DNA of 64,000 bases, from the NCBI GenBank assembly GCA_963725275.1, contig CAVRXS010000005.1, positions 62,001 to 126,000 on the forward strand. The letters run 5' to 3'. The notes under the pieces were generated by a model, which saw only the letters and a list, made by a program, of their open reading frames with translations, was not told the origin of the DNA and searched no databases. Within the stretch, counting starts at the first letter, position 1; every line of letters begins with the position of its first letter. The stretch comes from Bog-756 sp963725275 (GTDB taxonomy: Bacteria; Actinomycetota; Acidimicrobiia; Acidimicrobiales; RAAP-2). Of this stretch, positions 43,802 to 52,438 are shown in pieces. The translations under genes and the position numbers were made by a program.

Positions 43802-44853
43802 GGCAAGGCGGGGAAGAGGGTGAGTTGGGGCTCCTCGGCGGCCACCAGCGGATGGTATCCGGGCAGCCCCGCCATCGGCGTGTCGAGGTAGACCTTGGCC
43901 TCGGGCGGTCCGGCGAACCGGCCGTGGCTCCACCGGATCTCGACGTGCCCCGAGGCGGTCCGGTCGGTGCCCTCGTCGCGGGCGCGGTAGGTGCACGACC
44001 AGTCGACCCGCGGTTGACCGGCCTCGGCCGGGGTCACCGAGAACGATCGGAGATCGAACTGGTTCCGCCAGTCCCAGGGGTCGACCACCCGGTAGCGGAC
44101 CGGTGCGCCGGTCGAGCGGTCGTTCCCGAGCACGAAGTAGGGAGCACTGCCGATGCGGAGCAGCCGCCAGAGCATGGTCTCGCGCGCCGGCGCCGCGGTG
44201 AGGCGCTCGGCCCACCGTGCAGCGGATGCGGTGCTCACCGCCCGGCACAGGTCGATGTAGGCCGTGCGCGACGCGGCGTCGGGATAGGAACGAGCGGAGA
44301 GCTCGGCGCGGAGGGCCGCGAGCTGCTCACGGGTGCAGGCGCCCGGGGTGTCCGGGAACCCGTCGAGCCCGACCGCACGGGCACAGGTGCGGTAGAGGGC
44401 GAGATACTCGCCGGGCGCCACCGCCGCGTACCAGTCGCCGCGCTCCCAGGTGCCGGTGGTGGCCAGCAGCCCTTCGAACAGACGGGCGGGGGAGCTGTTG
44501 GCCACGATGTCGGACTCGTACTTGCAGCTGACCAGATAGACGTGGTCGATGCGGAGATCGATGGGGGCGACCTCGTCTCCGGGAGCCCTGCGCCCCCCGG
44601 TCCACTCGACGCTCATGGGCGGCCGGTGGCGCAGGCCCTCGGCTGCCTCGAGGAAAGCCCGGCCGTTGGCGAAGGCCCCGCTCAGCTCGGTGGCGAACCG
44701 TCCGGAGGCTACGACCCTGTCGAGGTGCTCCCAGACCTCGGGCCCGATGCGCAGCTCATGCGGTCTGGCGCAGAGCGCGCCGAGCGGCTCGTCGAACGGG
44801 AGGGTGCCGAGTGCGGTACCGAGCTCGGTGACCGTGGTCCGGTCATCCGGCAC
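43798..44853 (-). CDS. Uncharacterised nuclease-like protein coupled to a DNA methyltransferase
   Basis: A 351-residue protein I cannot assign to a named family. Around residue 90 to 120 it has DLRIDHVYLVSCKYESDIV, an Asp followed by a hydrophobic strand and S-C-K, the layout of a PD-(D/E)xK nuclease core with Ser in place of the second acid, followed by NSSPARLFEGLL. Another possible core element is YFVLGND in the second half. It overlaps the methyltransferase gene by 11 bases at its GTG start (44853) and the SAM methyltransferase gene by 4 at its end. Context suggests the restriction partner; activity is inference. Confidence 0.6.
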   Translation of the reverse strand: MPDDRTTVTELGTALGTLPFDEPLGALCARPHELRIGPEVWEHLDRVVASGRFATELSGAFANGRAFLEAAEGLRHRPPMSVEWTGGRRAPGDEVAPIDLRIDHVYLVSCKYESDIVANSSPARLFEGLLATTGTWERGDWYAAVAPGEYLALYRTCARAVGLDGFPDTPGACTREQLAALRAELSARSYPDAASRTAYIDLCRAVSTASAARWAERLTAAPARETMLWRLLRIGSAPYFVLGNDRSTGAPVRYRVVDPWDWRNQFDLRSFSVTPAEAGQPRVDWSCTYRARDEGTDRTASGHVEIRWSHGRFAGPPEAKVYLDTPMAGLPGYHPLVAAEEPQLTLFPALP

Positions 44854-46325
44854 GGCCGTCCCTGCCGCTCCCGTAGGTGGCGAGCCGCGCCGTCGACGCG
44901 GCATCGAGAAGCTCGACGACGTCGTGGACGGGACCGGCTCCATCGGGTGACCGGGCAACGGTGAGCGCCTTGGCGCCGGCGCTGCGCGCAGCCGGGCGGT
45001 CGGTCGAGAGCAGGATCAGCGGGCCGAGATCGGTCCGGGTGGGATCGGCCAGGCGGGCCTGGTGGAGGACGGCCGACTTGCCGAGGGCCCTCCAGAGCAC
45101 GTCGGGCCGTCGCAGGCCGGGGCGGGTGGCCGAGTAGGCGCCGCTGAGCTCGAACAGCCAGAGCCCCCCTGCCGCATCCCGGGCACGGAAGTCGACGCCG
45201 ACGCCGAGGTCCCCGTAGGCCACCCCGCGTTCGACGTCGGTGAACCCCGCGGCCTCCAGCGCTCCTTCAGCGATGTCACGGGCCTTTTGTCCGCTGGCGA
45301 CGGCCCGGTCCTCGTCCGCCGGTCCGGTCACGGCTGCCGCCCGGCCCGGGGCCACGGTGACCCGCCGGCCCACCGGCCCGGAGGCCCGTTCCTCGGCGAC
45401 GCGGCGCTCGGCCAGCGCGACGTACGAGGCGTCGGTGTCGAAGCCCACGAAGTAGCGCTCGGTGCGGACCGCGGCCACGGCGGTCGATCCCGAGCCCATG
45501 AACGGGTCGAGGACGAGGTCGCCGCGGTAGGTGTACAGATCGATGAGCCGGCGGGGGATCTCGACCGGGAACGGTGCCGGATGGCCGACCCGCGTGGCCG
45601 ACTCGGTGGGGATGTCCCAGAGGTCGGTGGTTGCGTCGACGAATTCGTCCATGGCCATCGTCCCCTCGCTGGGCAGGCCGTCACGCGCGCGTTGGTCCGG
45701 GGAGAGGGCGCGGTCGAAGCGGCCCTTCGATGCGATGACGATCCGCTCGGAGATGTCGCGGAGCACAGGGTTCCCGGGTCGCTGGTAGGTGCCCCAGGCA
45801 CACGATCCCCCGGCGGCCTGGCTCTTCTGCCAGATGATCTCGCCGCGGCAGCAGGTACCCGAGTCCCTCGAGCAGATCGATCACGTCCCGGGCCAGGGAG
45901 CGGTAGGGCTTGCGACCGAGGTTGGCCACGTTGACCGCGATGCGGCCACCGGGCTCGAGCTTGTCGAAGCACTGGGAGAACACGTCGTGGAGCATGTCGA
46001 GGTAGGCGGCGAAGTCTGCGGGCACGTGGTCGACGCCGAGTGCCCGCTCGTACTCCTTGCCGGCGAAGTAGGGCGGCGAGGTGACCACGAGCGCCACGGA
46101 GTCGTCGGCCACCGAGCCGTAGCGGTCCATCTCCCGGGCGTCCCCCACCCAGATGGTGTCCCGCACCGAGTGCGCAGCTATGTGGCTGTCCTCCGACAGG
46201 CGGGGTGGGGTGAAGCGTGCGTAGAACGACGACGCGTCGTGGGCTTCGCGGCGACCCACCCCGAAGGCGGAGGTCGTCGTGGGGCGCCGGCGGGAGACGG
46301 GCTCGACGCGTTCGACGTTGGTCAT
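44843..46325 (-). CDS. Beta-class DNA methyltransferase with C-terminal extension (frameshifted)
   Basis: About 494 residues after repair. Motif IV TSPPYFAGKEYERAL lies near residue 80 and motif I DPFMGSGSTAVAAV near 273, the beta-class order; SPPY favours N4-cytosine methylation. The frame breaks near 45843-45850 (one G missing), between GYLLPR and IIWQKSQ. A C-terminal extension of about 165 residues has VDFRARDAAGGLWLFELSGA and RPDVLWRALGKSAVLHQ, which looks like a degenerate nuclease fold. The start is ATG 46325. It heads the locus with the nuclease-like and SAM methyltransferase genes. Confidence 0.82.
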
Positions 46326-46448
46326 GCCGGGGGGGTCCGCCCCGGGCGAGACGGACGGGAAGGCTGCTGGTCTGGACGCCCGGGCACGACGCCGATCATA
46401 GGGACACGTTGTGACCGGCCGGCGGAGGGGCACCGTGGTGCGCGGCGA

Positions 46449-47750
46449 TCACCCTCCGGCGAGGTGGGCCGTCATCGACACACCGACGGTCACACAAGCC
46501 GAGAGGGAGACGCAGCTGACCCCTGAGAGCGGGAGGGCGACGCGGACGGCCGCGGCCCGGTGCCACGCGGCAGCGGTCGTGCCCTGGGTTGCGGTCAGCA
46601 GGACGACGCCCGCGAGGGGGCTCGACGCCGCGGTGCTCCCGACGGCAACGCACGGGCCAGGGGCACAGGACACCGAGACCAGGTCTGCCGGTACGGCGGA
46701 GACCGGCGGCCGCGCCCAGGTGGCGCCGCCGTCGGACGTGGTGAGGACGACCCCCTGGCCCGAGCGGGTGCCGTCGACGGCGGTGGAGGTGGTCCCGACG
46801 GCCACGCACCCGATCCCGTTGAGACCGGCGGTTCCCGGCGCGGTGGCGACGGTCGTCCCCTCCGGTGGGGCGGGGGAGGCGCGCTCCCCCGGGACGGCGG
46901 TGCCTTGGCGGAGCGAGGGGAGGGCGACCGCCGGCAGCACACAGGAGATGCCGTTGAGCTCCCCGATGCCCGCGGGGATCTGGAGCGGGTTCCACGTGGT
47001 GCCTCCGTCCGTGGTGCGCACCACCGAGCCGATCGACTGGGCGCCGGCCGTGGCGTCCACGGTGGCCCAGCAAGCGCTGTCGGCGGTGCAGTCGAGCGCG
47101 GTGGCCGTCGTCGCGGCGCTCGGGAGTGTCCCGCCGGTCATCCACGGCACGCCGATGCCGCTCGAGAGCAGGGCCTCGAGCGGACCTCCCGAGGCCGCCA
47201 CGGCGACACAGTGCAGGTCGGTGCCGCAGGCGACCGTGTCGACCTCGGTGGTCCCGTTGGGGATGGGCTGGATGGTCCAGGTCGCCCCGCCGTCGTCGGT
47301 GACGATGACCACGCCCGGTCCATCCCCCGTCTGCCCGGATTGGCCCACCGCGGCGCAGTGGTGGACGTCACCGCACGAGATGTCGGAGAGGAAGCCGACC
47401 GAGGTCGGGATGGCCTCGAGCGTCCAGACGGCTCCAGCGTCGGTGGTGGCCACGACAGCGGCTCCGTTCGGCCCCCCGTCGACGCCGACGGTGGACCCGA
47501 CCGCCCAGCACCGATGCCGGGTCGGACACGACACGGCCTGGAGGGCGTGGACGGGCGAGGGGAGTGTCCCGGTTGCGAGTCCCCCCTGCCAGGGCGTCCC
47601 GCTGGCGATCGTCGAGGACGTGGTGCCGGAGGGTTGGTCCGGCGTGCAGGCGGTCAGGACGGACGCGGTGAGGACGAGAAGGGCTCCGACGGTGACCGTC
47701 GGCACCACCCGCCGGCGTGCCCTCTCAGGAGGGAGTCGCCCATCTTGCAC
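46449..47750 (-). CDS. Secreted lipoprotein with BNR/YCF48-like repeats
   Basis: A 433-residue protein. The N-terminus is basic (PPERARRRVV), then a hydrophobic stretch and the lipobox VLTAC, so it is membrane-anchored outside the cell. The mature part repeats short units of the type SC....CxAVG...GG.....T.DGGxTW, about seven to eight copies, typical of beta-propeller BNR/YCF48-like proteins; many Cys pairs probably form disulfides. The function is unknown. A GAGGTG lies about ten bases before the ATG. It is divergent from marP. Confidence 0.7.
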   Translation of the reverse strand: MQDGRLPPERARRRVVPTVTVGALLVLTASVLTACTPDQPSGTTSSTIASGTPWQGGLATGTLPSPVHALQAVSCPTRHRCWAVGSTVGVDGGPNGAAVVATTDAGAVWTLEAIPTSVGFLSDISCGDVHHCAAVGQSGQTGDGPGVVIVTDDGGATWTIQPIPNGTTEVDTVACGTDLHCVAVAASGGPLEALLSSGIGVPWMTGGTLPSAATTATALDCTADSACWATVDATAGAQSIGSVVRTTDGGTTWNPLQIPAGIGELNGISCVLPAVALPSLRQGTAVPGERASPAPPEGTTVATAPGTAGLNGIGCVAVGTTSTAVDGTRSGQGVVLTTSDGGATWARPPVSAVPADLVSVSCAPGPCVAVGSTAASSPLAGVVLLTATQGTTAAAWHRAAAVRVALPLSGVSCVSLSACVTVGVSMTAHLAGG

Positions 47751-47968
47751 CGCACCTCGCTCTCCTGCCGCTCAGGTCCTCGGTCCCCGAACGGGAGGCC
47801 CGGCTCGCCCCTGGCCGGCCGCCCGGACCGGAGTGATCTTGCCACGTGGTGCGCAACAGTCGGTGTCATGACGAACACCGCCGCACAGGCGCGGTCTACC
47901 GTGGCGGACGGTGCCGTGCCTACCCCTTCCACCGGAGCCCGGCTGGTGACGGCCGGGGAGGGCACGCG

Positions 47969-49144
47969 GTGAACATCGTCGACCTGGTGGTCCTCGTCCT
48001 GGTGGCCGCCGCCGCGATCCGGGGGTTCCGGCTCGGGGCGGTTGTCCAGGTGCTCTCATTGGTGGGCTTCGTGGCCGGGCTCTTCCTCGGAGCGATGCTG
48101 GCGTCGGTGACGGTCCACTGGGTGAAGGACCCGAACGCGCGTGCGGTGGTGGCGCTCGTCACGATGTTGGGTGTGGCCACCGCCTGCGGCAGCCTCGGCC
48201 GGGTGGTGGGGGCGCTGACCTTCAGGCAGTTCCACCACGGACTTGCGGGTTCGGTTGACTCCGGCGTGGGGCTGGTGGTGGCCGTGGTGACCGCCCTTCT
48301 GGTGGTCTGGCTGCTGGCGGGCACGCTGGTCAACAGCACCTCCTCGCTCGGTCTCAACGCAGCGATCTCGGGGTCGCGCATCCTCCGCTCGCTCGACGAT
48401 GTGCTCCCGGCGCCGCCGGCGGTGTTCTCCCGGGTGCAGGGATTCCTGTCGGCGGAGGGGTTCCCACCCGTCTTCGCCGGTATTGCCCCGGTGTCGGCCG
48501 CCCCGGTGGCCCTTCCGGGGGATGCCGAGCTGCGCCGGGCCGTCCAGCTGGCCAGCGCGTCGACGGTCAAGATCGTGGGTGACGGCTGCGGCCAGATCCA
48601 GGAGGGCTCCGGGTTCGTGGTCTCCCCGGGGTTGGTCGTAACCAATGCGCACGTGGTGGCCGGCATCGCCCACCCGACCGTGGAGGACACCGCCGGCACC
48701 CACGGCACCGCGGTCGTGCTCTTCGACCCGTCCTACGACCTCGCGGTCATGCGGGTCGCCGGGCTGACCGAGCCGGCCCTCCCCCTCGACGCGGGCACCG
48801 TCGGGCGCGGGGCCCAGGCAGCGGTCCTCGGCTATCCCGAGGGCGGGCCGTTCACCGCGGTGGCCGCCGGGGTGATGGCCGAGTTCACGGCCGAGGGCCG
48901 GGACATCTACGGCCAGGGACTGACCCTGCGCGACGTCTACGAGATCCAGGCGGTGGTGCGTCCCGGCAACTCGGGTGGCCCCCTGGTCCAACCCGACGGC
49001 GAAGTGATCGGAGTCGTGTTCTCACGCTCGACGACCGACGGGGACATCGGCTACGCCCTGACCTCGCCGGGTGTGCTGTCGCGGGTCGACCGTGCGGAGT
49101 CGGCCACCCGCACGGTCGGCACCGGGGGCTGTACTCCGGGCTGA
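47969..49144 (+). CDS. marP: MarP-like membrane serine protease (CvpA plus trypsin fold)
   Basis: A 391-residue protein. An N-terminal CvpA-like membrane domain has about four helices (IVDLVVLVLVAAAAIRGF onward) and is followed by an extracytoplasmic chymotrypsin-fold protease. The catalytic triad is visible: His in TNAHVVAG (about 226), Asp in YDLAVMRV (about 256) and Ser in GNSGGPL (about 333). MarP proteins protect mycobacteria under acid and oxidative stress by processing a peptidoglycan hydrolase. GGGGAGGGC precedes GTG 47969. Confidence 0.88.
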   Translation: MNIVDLVVLVLVAAAAIRGFRLGAVVQVLSLVGFVAGLFLGAMLASVTVHWVKDPNARAVVALVTMLGVATACGSLGRVVGALTFRQFHHGLAGSVDSGVGLVVAVVTALLVVWLLAGTLVNSTSSLGLNAAISGSRILRSLDDVLPAPPAVFSRVQGFLSAEGFPPVFAGIAPVSAAPVALPGDAELRRAVQLASASTVKIVGDGCGQIQEGSGFVVSPGLVVTNAHVVAGIAHPTVEDTAGTHGTAVVLFDPSYDLAVMRVAGLTEPALPLDAGTVGRGAQAAVLGYPEGGPFTAVAAGVMAEFTAEGRDIYGQGLTLRDVYEIQAVVRPGNSGGPLVQPDGEVIGVVFSRSTTDGDIGYALTSPGVLSRVDRAESATRTVGTGGCTPG

Positions 49145-49197
49145 GCGGTGCCCGGCGCGGACCCACGTTTCCGCGTCGCCCAGACTAGACATGAGCC

Positions 49198-51369
49198 ATG
49201 GCACTTCCCATCGAGGACTACGGGATCATCGGCGATCTCCACACGGTCGCCCTGGTCGGCCGTGACGGCTCGATCGACTGGCTCTGCCTCCCGCGCTTCG
49301 ACTCGGGGGCCTGTTTCGCCAAGCTCCTCGGGACCGAGGACCACGGCTGCTGGAGGATCGCTCCGAAGGGGTCGAAGGGGGCTACCCACCGGCACTACCG
49401 GGGCGACACCTTGGTGCTCGAGTCGGAATACATCACCGACACCGGGACCGTCCGGGTCGTCGACTGCATGCCCATCCGCCAGGACCACCCGGAGGTGGTC
49501 CGGCTGGTCGAGGGGGTACGAGGCCAGGTCGAGATGGAAATGGAGTTCACCGTGCGTTTCGGGTACGGCCAGATCGTGCCCTGGGTGCGGAACAATGACG
49601 GCACCCTCAACGCAGTGGCCGGTCCGGACGGCCTGTCGCTGTGGACGACCGTGCCCACCCGGGGACACGATCTCTCGACCGTCTCGGAGTTCACCGTGTC
49701 GGAGGGTCAGAACGTGCCGTTCTCGCTCTCGTGGTACAACGCGTGCGACACACCACCACGTCCGGTGGCTGCGTCCTACGCGATCGCTGACACCGAGCAG
49801 TGGTGGCAGGAGTGGGCCGCACAGTGCACCTACCAAGGGGAGTACCGCGACGCGGTCGTGCGCTCGCTGATCACCCTGAAGGCGCTGACCTACGAGCCGA
49901 CCGGGGGGATCGTGGCCGCGGCGACCACGTCGTTGCCCGAGACCCTGGGCGGCGCGCGCAACTGGGACTACCGGTTCTGCTGGCTGCGTGACGCCACCCT
50001 GACGCTCGAGTCGCTGATGCGCGGCGGGTTCTACCAGGAGGCGATGGCGTGGCGGTCCTGGCTGCTCCGCGCCACGGCCGGCGACCCGTCCCAGATGCAG
50101 ATCATGTACGGGGCGGGAGGCGAGCGGCGCCTCGACGAGTGGGAGGTGGACTGGCTGCCCGGGTACGAGGATTCCCGCCCGGTGCGGATCGGAAACGCAG
50201 CCGCCGGCCAATTCCAGCTCGACGTCTACGGCGAGGTCATGTCCGCCCTCTACGAATCGGCCCAGAGGGACGAACTCACCGAGGGACCGGCCTGGGATCT
50301 GCAGCTGGCCCTGATGGACTTCCTCGAAACCGGGTGGCGTGGGCCCGACGACGGGATCTGGGAGGTTCGCGGACCCCAGCGGCAGTTCACCCACTCCAAG
50401 GTCATGGCCTGGGTGGCCATCGACCGCGCCATCAAGACGGTCGAGCAGTACCACGTCGAGGGCCCGGTCGAACGTTGGAAGTCCATCCGCACCGAAATCC
50501 ACGACGAGGTCTGTGACAAGGGCTTCAACCCGGACAAAGGATCCTTCACCCAGTACTACGGGTCGGACAATCTCGACGCCAGCCTGCTGATGATTCCGAT
50601 GGTGGACTTCCTGCCGGCCACCGATCCGCGGGTTCGGGGGACCATCGAGGCCATCGAGCGGGATCTGGTGGAAGGCGACTTCGTCCTTCGGTACCGGACC
50701 CAGGACACCGGTGAGGTCGACGGACTGAGTGGTCGGGAGGGCGCCTTCCTCGCCTGCTCGTTCTGGTTGGTCGACTGCCTGATGCTGCTCGGGCGCGAGA
50801 ACGACGCCCGCCAGCTCTTCCAGCGGCTGCTCGACCTCCGCAACGATCTCGGCCTGCTCTCCGAGGAGTACGACCCGGTCGCGGGGCGGCTGGTCGGGAA
50901 CTTCCCCCAGGCCTTCTCCCACGTGTCGCTCGTCAACTCGGCGGCCAACATCAGCGGGCACGCGAAGCCCGCCGCCGACCACGTCTTCCTCGGCCTGGCA
51001 CGCCAGGCACTCGGTGGTGGTCCGGCAGGAATGGCCACCCGCCACATGCGCGGCGCCGCCGCGCTCTCGGCCGTCGTGACCGCGACCGCCCCGACGAAGG
51101 TGCTGAGTACGAAGAGCGCCCCCAAACGGCAGGCGCCCGCCCTCCAGCGACCGACGAGGGCGCGGACGAAGGCCGCGCCGACCAGGAAGGCCGCTCCCCC
51201 CAAGAAGGCGAGGCCGGCTGGCACGGCGACGTCGACCAAGAAGGCCGCGCCGACCAAGAAGGCCGCGTCCGCCAAGAAAGCGACGCCGAGGAAGCGGACC
51301 GCCGTCCGGGCGAGGAAGACCACACCGGTCAAGAAGGCGGCCGCAGCGGTGCGCGCGGCAAAGCGGTGA
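49198..51369 (+). CDS. Glycoside hydrolase family 15 (trehalase/glucoamylase type) with histone-like Lys/Ala-rich tail
   Basis: A 723-residue protein. The N-terminal region (LPIEDYGIIGDLHTVALVG, SIDWLCLPRFDSG) and the (alpha/alpha)6 barrel with NWDYRFCWLRDATLTLESL are typical of bacterial GH15 trehalases and glucoamylase-like enzymes. The general acid region is GIWEVRG and the general base GLLSEEYDP. The enzyme part ends near residue 625. The last 94 residues or so (about 630-723) are Lys/Ala/Pro/Thr-rich repeats such as TKKAAPTKKAASAKKA, like histone H1 or AlgP tails. No signal peptide is visible, so it is probably cytoplasmic. Confidence 0.87.
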   Translation: MALPIEDYGIIGDLHTVALVGRDGSIDWLCLPRFDSGACFAKLLGTEDHGCWRIAPKGSKGATHRHYRGDTLVLESEYITDTGTVRVVDCMPIRQDHPEVVRLVEGVRGQVEMEMEFTVRFGYGQIVPWVRNNDGTLNAVAGPDGLSLWTTVPTRGHDLSTVSEFTVSEGQNVPFSLSWYNACDTPPRPVAASYAIADTEQWWQEWAAQCTYQGEYRDAVVRSLITLKALTYEPTGGIVAAATTSLPETLGGARNWDYRFCWLRDATLTLESLMRGGFYQEAMAWRSWLLRATAGDPSQMQIMYGAGGERRLDEWEVDWLPGYEDSRPVRIGNAAAGQFQLDVYGEVMSALYESAQRDELTEGPAWDLQLALMDFLETGWRGPDDGIWEVRGPQRQFTHSKVMAWVAIDRAIKTVEQYHVEGPVERWKSIRTEIHDEVCDKGFNPDKGSFTQYYGSDNLDASLLMIPMVDFLPATDPRVRGTIEAIERDLVEGDFVLRYRTQDTGEVDGLSGREGAFLACSFWLVDCLMLLGRENDARQLFQRLLDLRNDLGLLSEEYDPVAGRLVGNFPQAFSHVSLVNSAANISGHAKPAADHVFLGLARQALGGGPAGMATRHMRGAAALSAVVTATAPTKVLSTKSAPKRQAPALQRPTRARTKAAPTRKAAPPKKARPAGTATSTKKAAPTKKAASAKKATPRKRTAVRARKTTPVKKAAAAVRAAKR

Positions 51370-51376
51370 CCATCCC

Positions 51377-52384
51377 GTGAGCGGTCTTCACCCGCACGGT
51401 CCAGGTGGCGGCCATCGCCCCCGGGTCGATGGGACCGATCCTTCCCCACCGCCGACGGGGACCGTGATCGCCGAGGGCGTGCTCGAGCTCGACACCCTCC
51501 TCGGCGGCTGGGACCGGGTGACCGCCGGCTACCTCATCGAGGGGGACGAGCCGGTGCTCATCGAGACCGGCAGCCAGAGCTCGGTGCCCGCACTGCTCGC
51601 CCACCTCGACCGGTTGGGCCTCGGCCCCGACGATCTGGCCGGCGTGGTGGTGACCCACATCCACCTCGACCACGCCGGTGGGGTGGGTGACGTCGCCCGC
51701 GCCTTTCCCCGGGCCACCGTCTACGTCCATCCGAAGGGCGCCCGGCACCTGGCCGACCCGACCCGTCTGATCAACTCCGCAGCCCTCGTCTACGGCTCCC
51801 TGCTCGACTCCCTCTACGGCCGCCTCGACCCCACCCCGACGGAGCGGATCCATGTGCTCGAGGACAGGGAGGAGATCCGTGTCGGCCCGACCCGCACCCT
51901 CACCACCGTGGACTCACCGGGTCACGCCAAGCACCATCTCGCCCTGCACGACAGCTCGAGCGGCATCCTGTTCGCAGGGGACGCGGTCGGGGTCAAGCTG
52001 CCCGACGCCGGGGTCCTCCGTCCCTCGACCCCGCCCCCCGACTTCGACCTGACCCAGGCGCTGGACTCGTTGCGGCGATTCGCCGAGCGGCGACCGACCG
52101 GGCTGGCCCTCGCCCACTACGGGCTGCTGGCCGATCCGCTGGATGTCCTCGACGAGGCCGACGGCACCTTGCGGCGGTGGGCCGCGGTGGCCGAGTCGGC
52201 CTTCCACAACGGAGAGGACATCGCCGCCGCGCTGTCCACCGCCTTCGCCTCCGACCTCGACGGCGTGCCCGAGGAGCACCGGGAGAAGCTCGAGGTCATG
52301 AACGGGGTCCACTCGAATGCGGCCGGACTCCAGCGCTGGCTTGCGGGTCAGTCCGCGGGCAGCCCGGAAACACCCGAGCACTGA
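51377..52384 (+). CDS. Metallo-beta-lactamase-fold hydrolase
   Basis: A 335-residue MBL-fold protein. The zinc motif is THIHLDHAGG, further metal residues lie in VDSPGHAKHH and FAGDAVGV, and HYG near residue 235 may supply the last His. The C-terminal helical part (about 240-320) is an extension used for substrate binding in related glyoxalase-II-like enzymes. GTG 51377 is used; GTG 51464 begins at the first conserved strand (VIAEGVLELDT) and is a good alternative. The gene lies seven bases after the GH15 stop. Confidence 0.82.
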   Translation: MSGLHPHGPGGGHRPRVDGTDPSPPPTGTVIAEGVLELDTLLGGWDRVTAGYLIEGDEPVLIETGSQSSVPALLAHLDRLGLGPDDLAGVVVTHIHLDHAGGVGDVARAFPRATVYVHPKGARHLADPTRLINSAALVYGSLLDSLYGRLDPTPTERIHVLEDREEIRVGPTRTLTTVDSPGHAKHHLALHDSSSGILFAGDAVGVKLPDAGVLRPSTPPPDFDLTQALDSLRRFAERRPTGLALAHYGLLADPLDVLDEADGTLRRWAAVAESAFHNGEDIAAALSTAFASDLDGVPEEHREKLEVMNGVHSNAAGLQRWLAGQSAGSPETPEH

Positions 52385-52438
52385 TCGGGCAGAGCGGCCC
52401 CGGGGGGAGGACGGGCCGATGAGCGAGGAGAGGTCGAC

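Noticed and set aside
46411..47871. A long plus-strand frame antisense to the BNR lipoprotein
   Set aside because: The minus strand has a lipobox and repeats; the plus translation is Thr/Pro/Val-rich without structure.
47868..47972. A 34-residue frame ending in a GTGA overlap with marP
   Set aside because: The overlap is suggestive of a coupled leader peptide but there is no ribosome site and the peptide has no recognisable feature.
49051..51045. A 664-codon minus-strand frame antisense to GH15
   Set aside because: Plus strand carries intact GH15 motifs; the minus translation has none.
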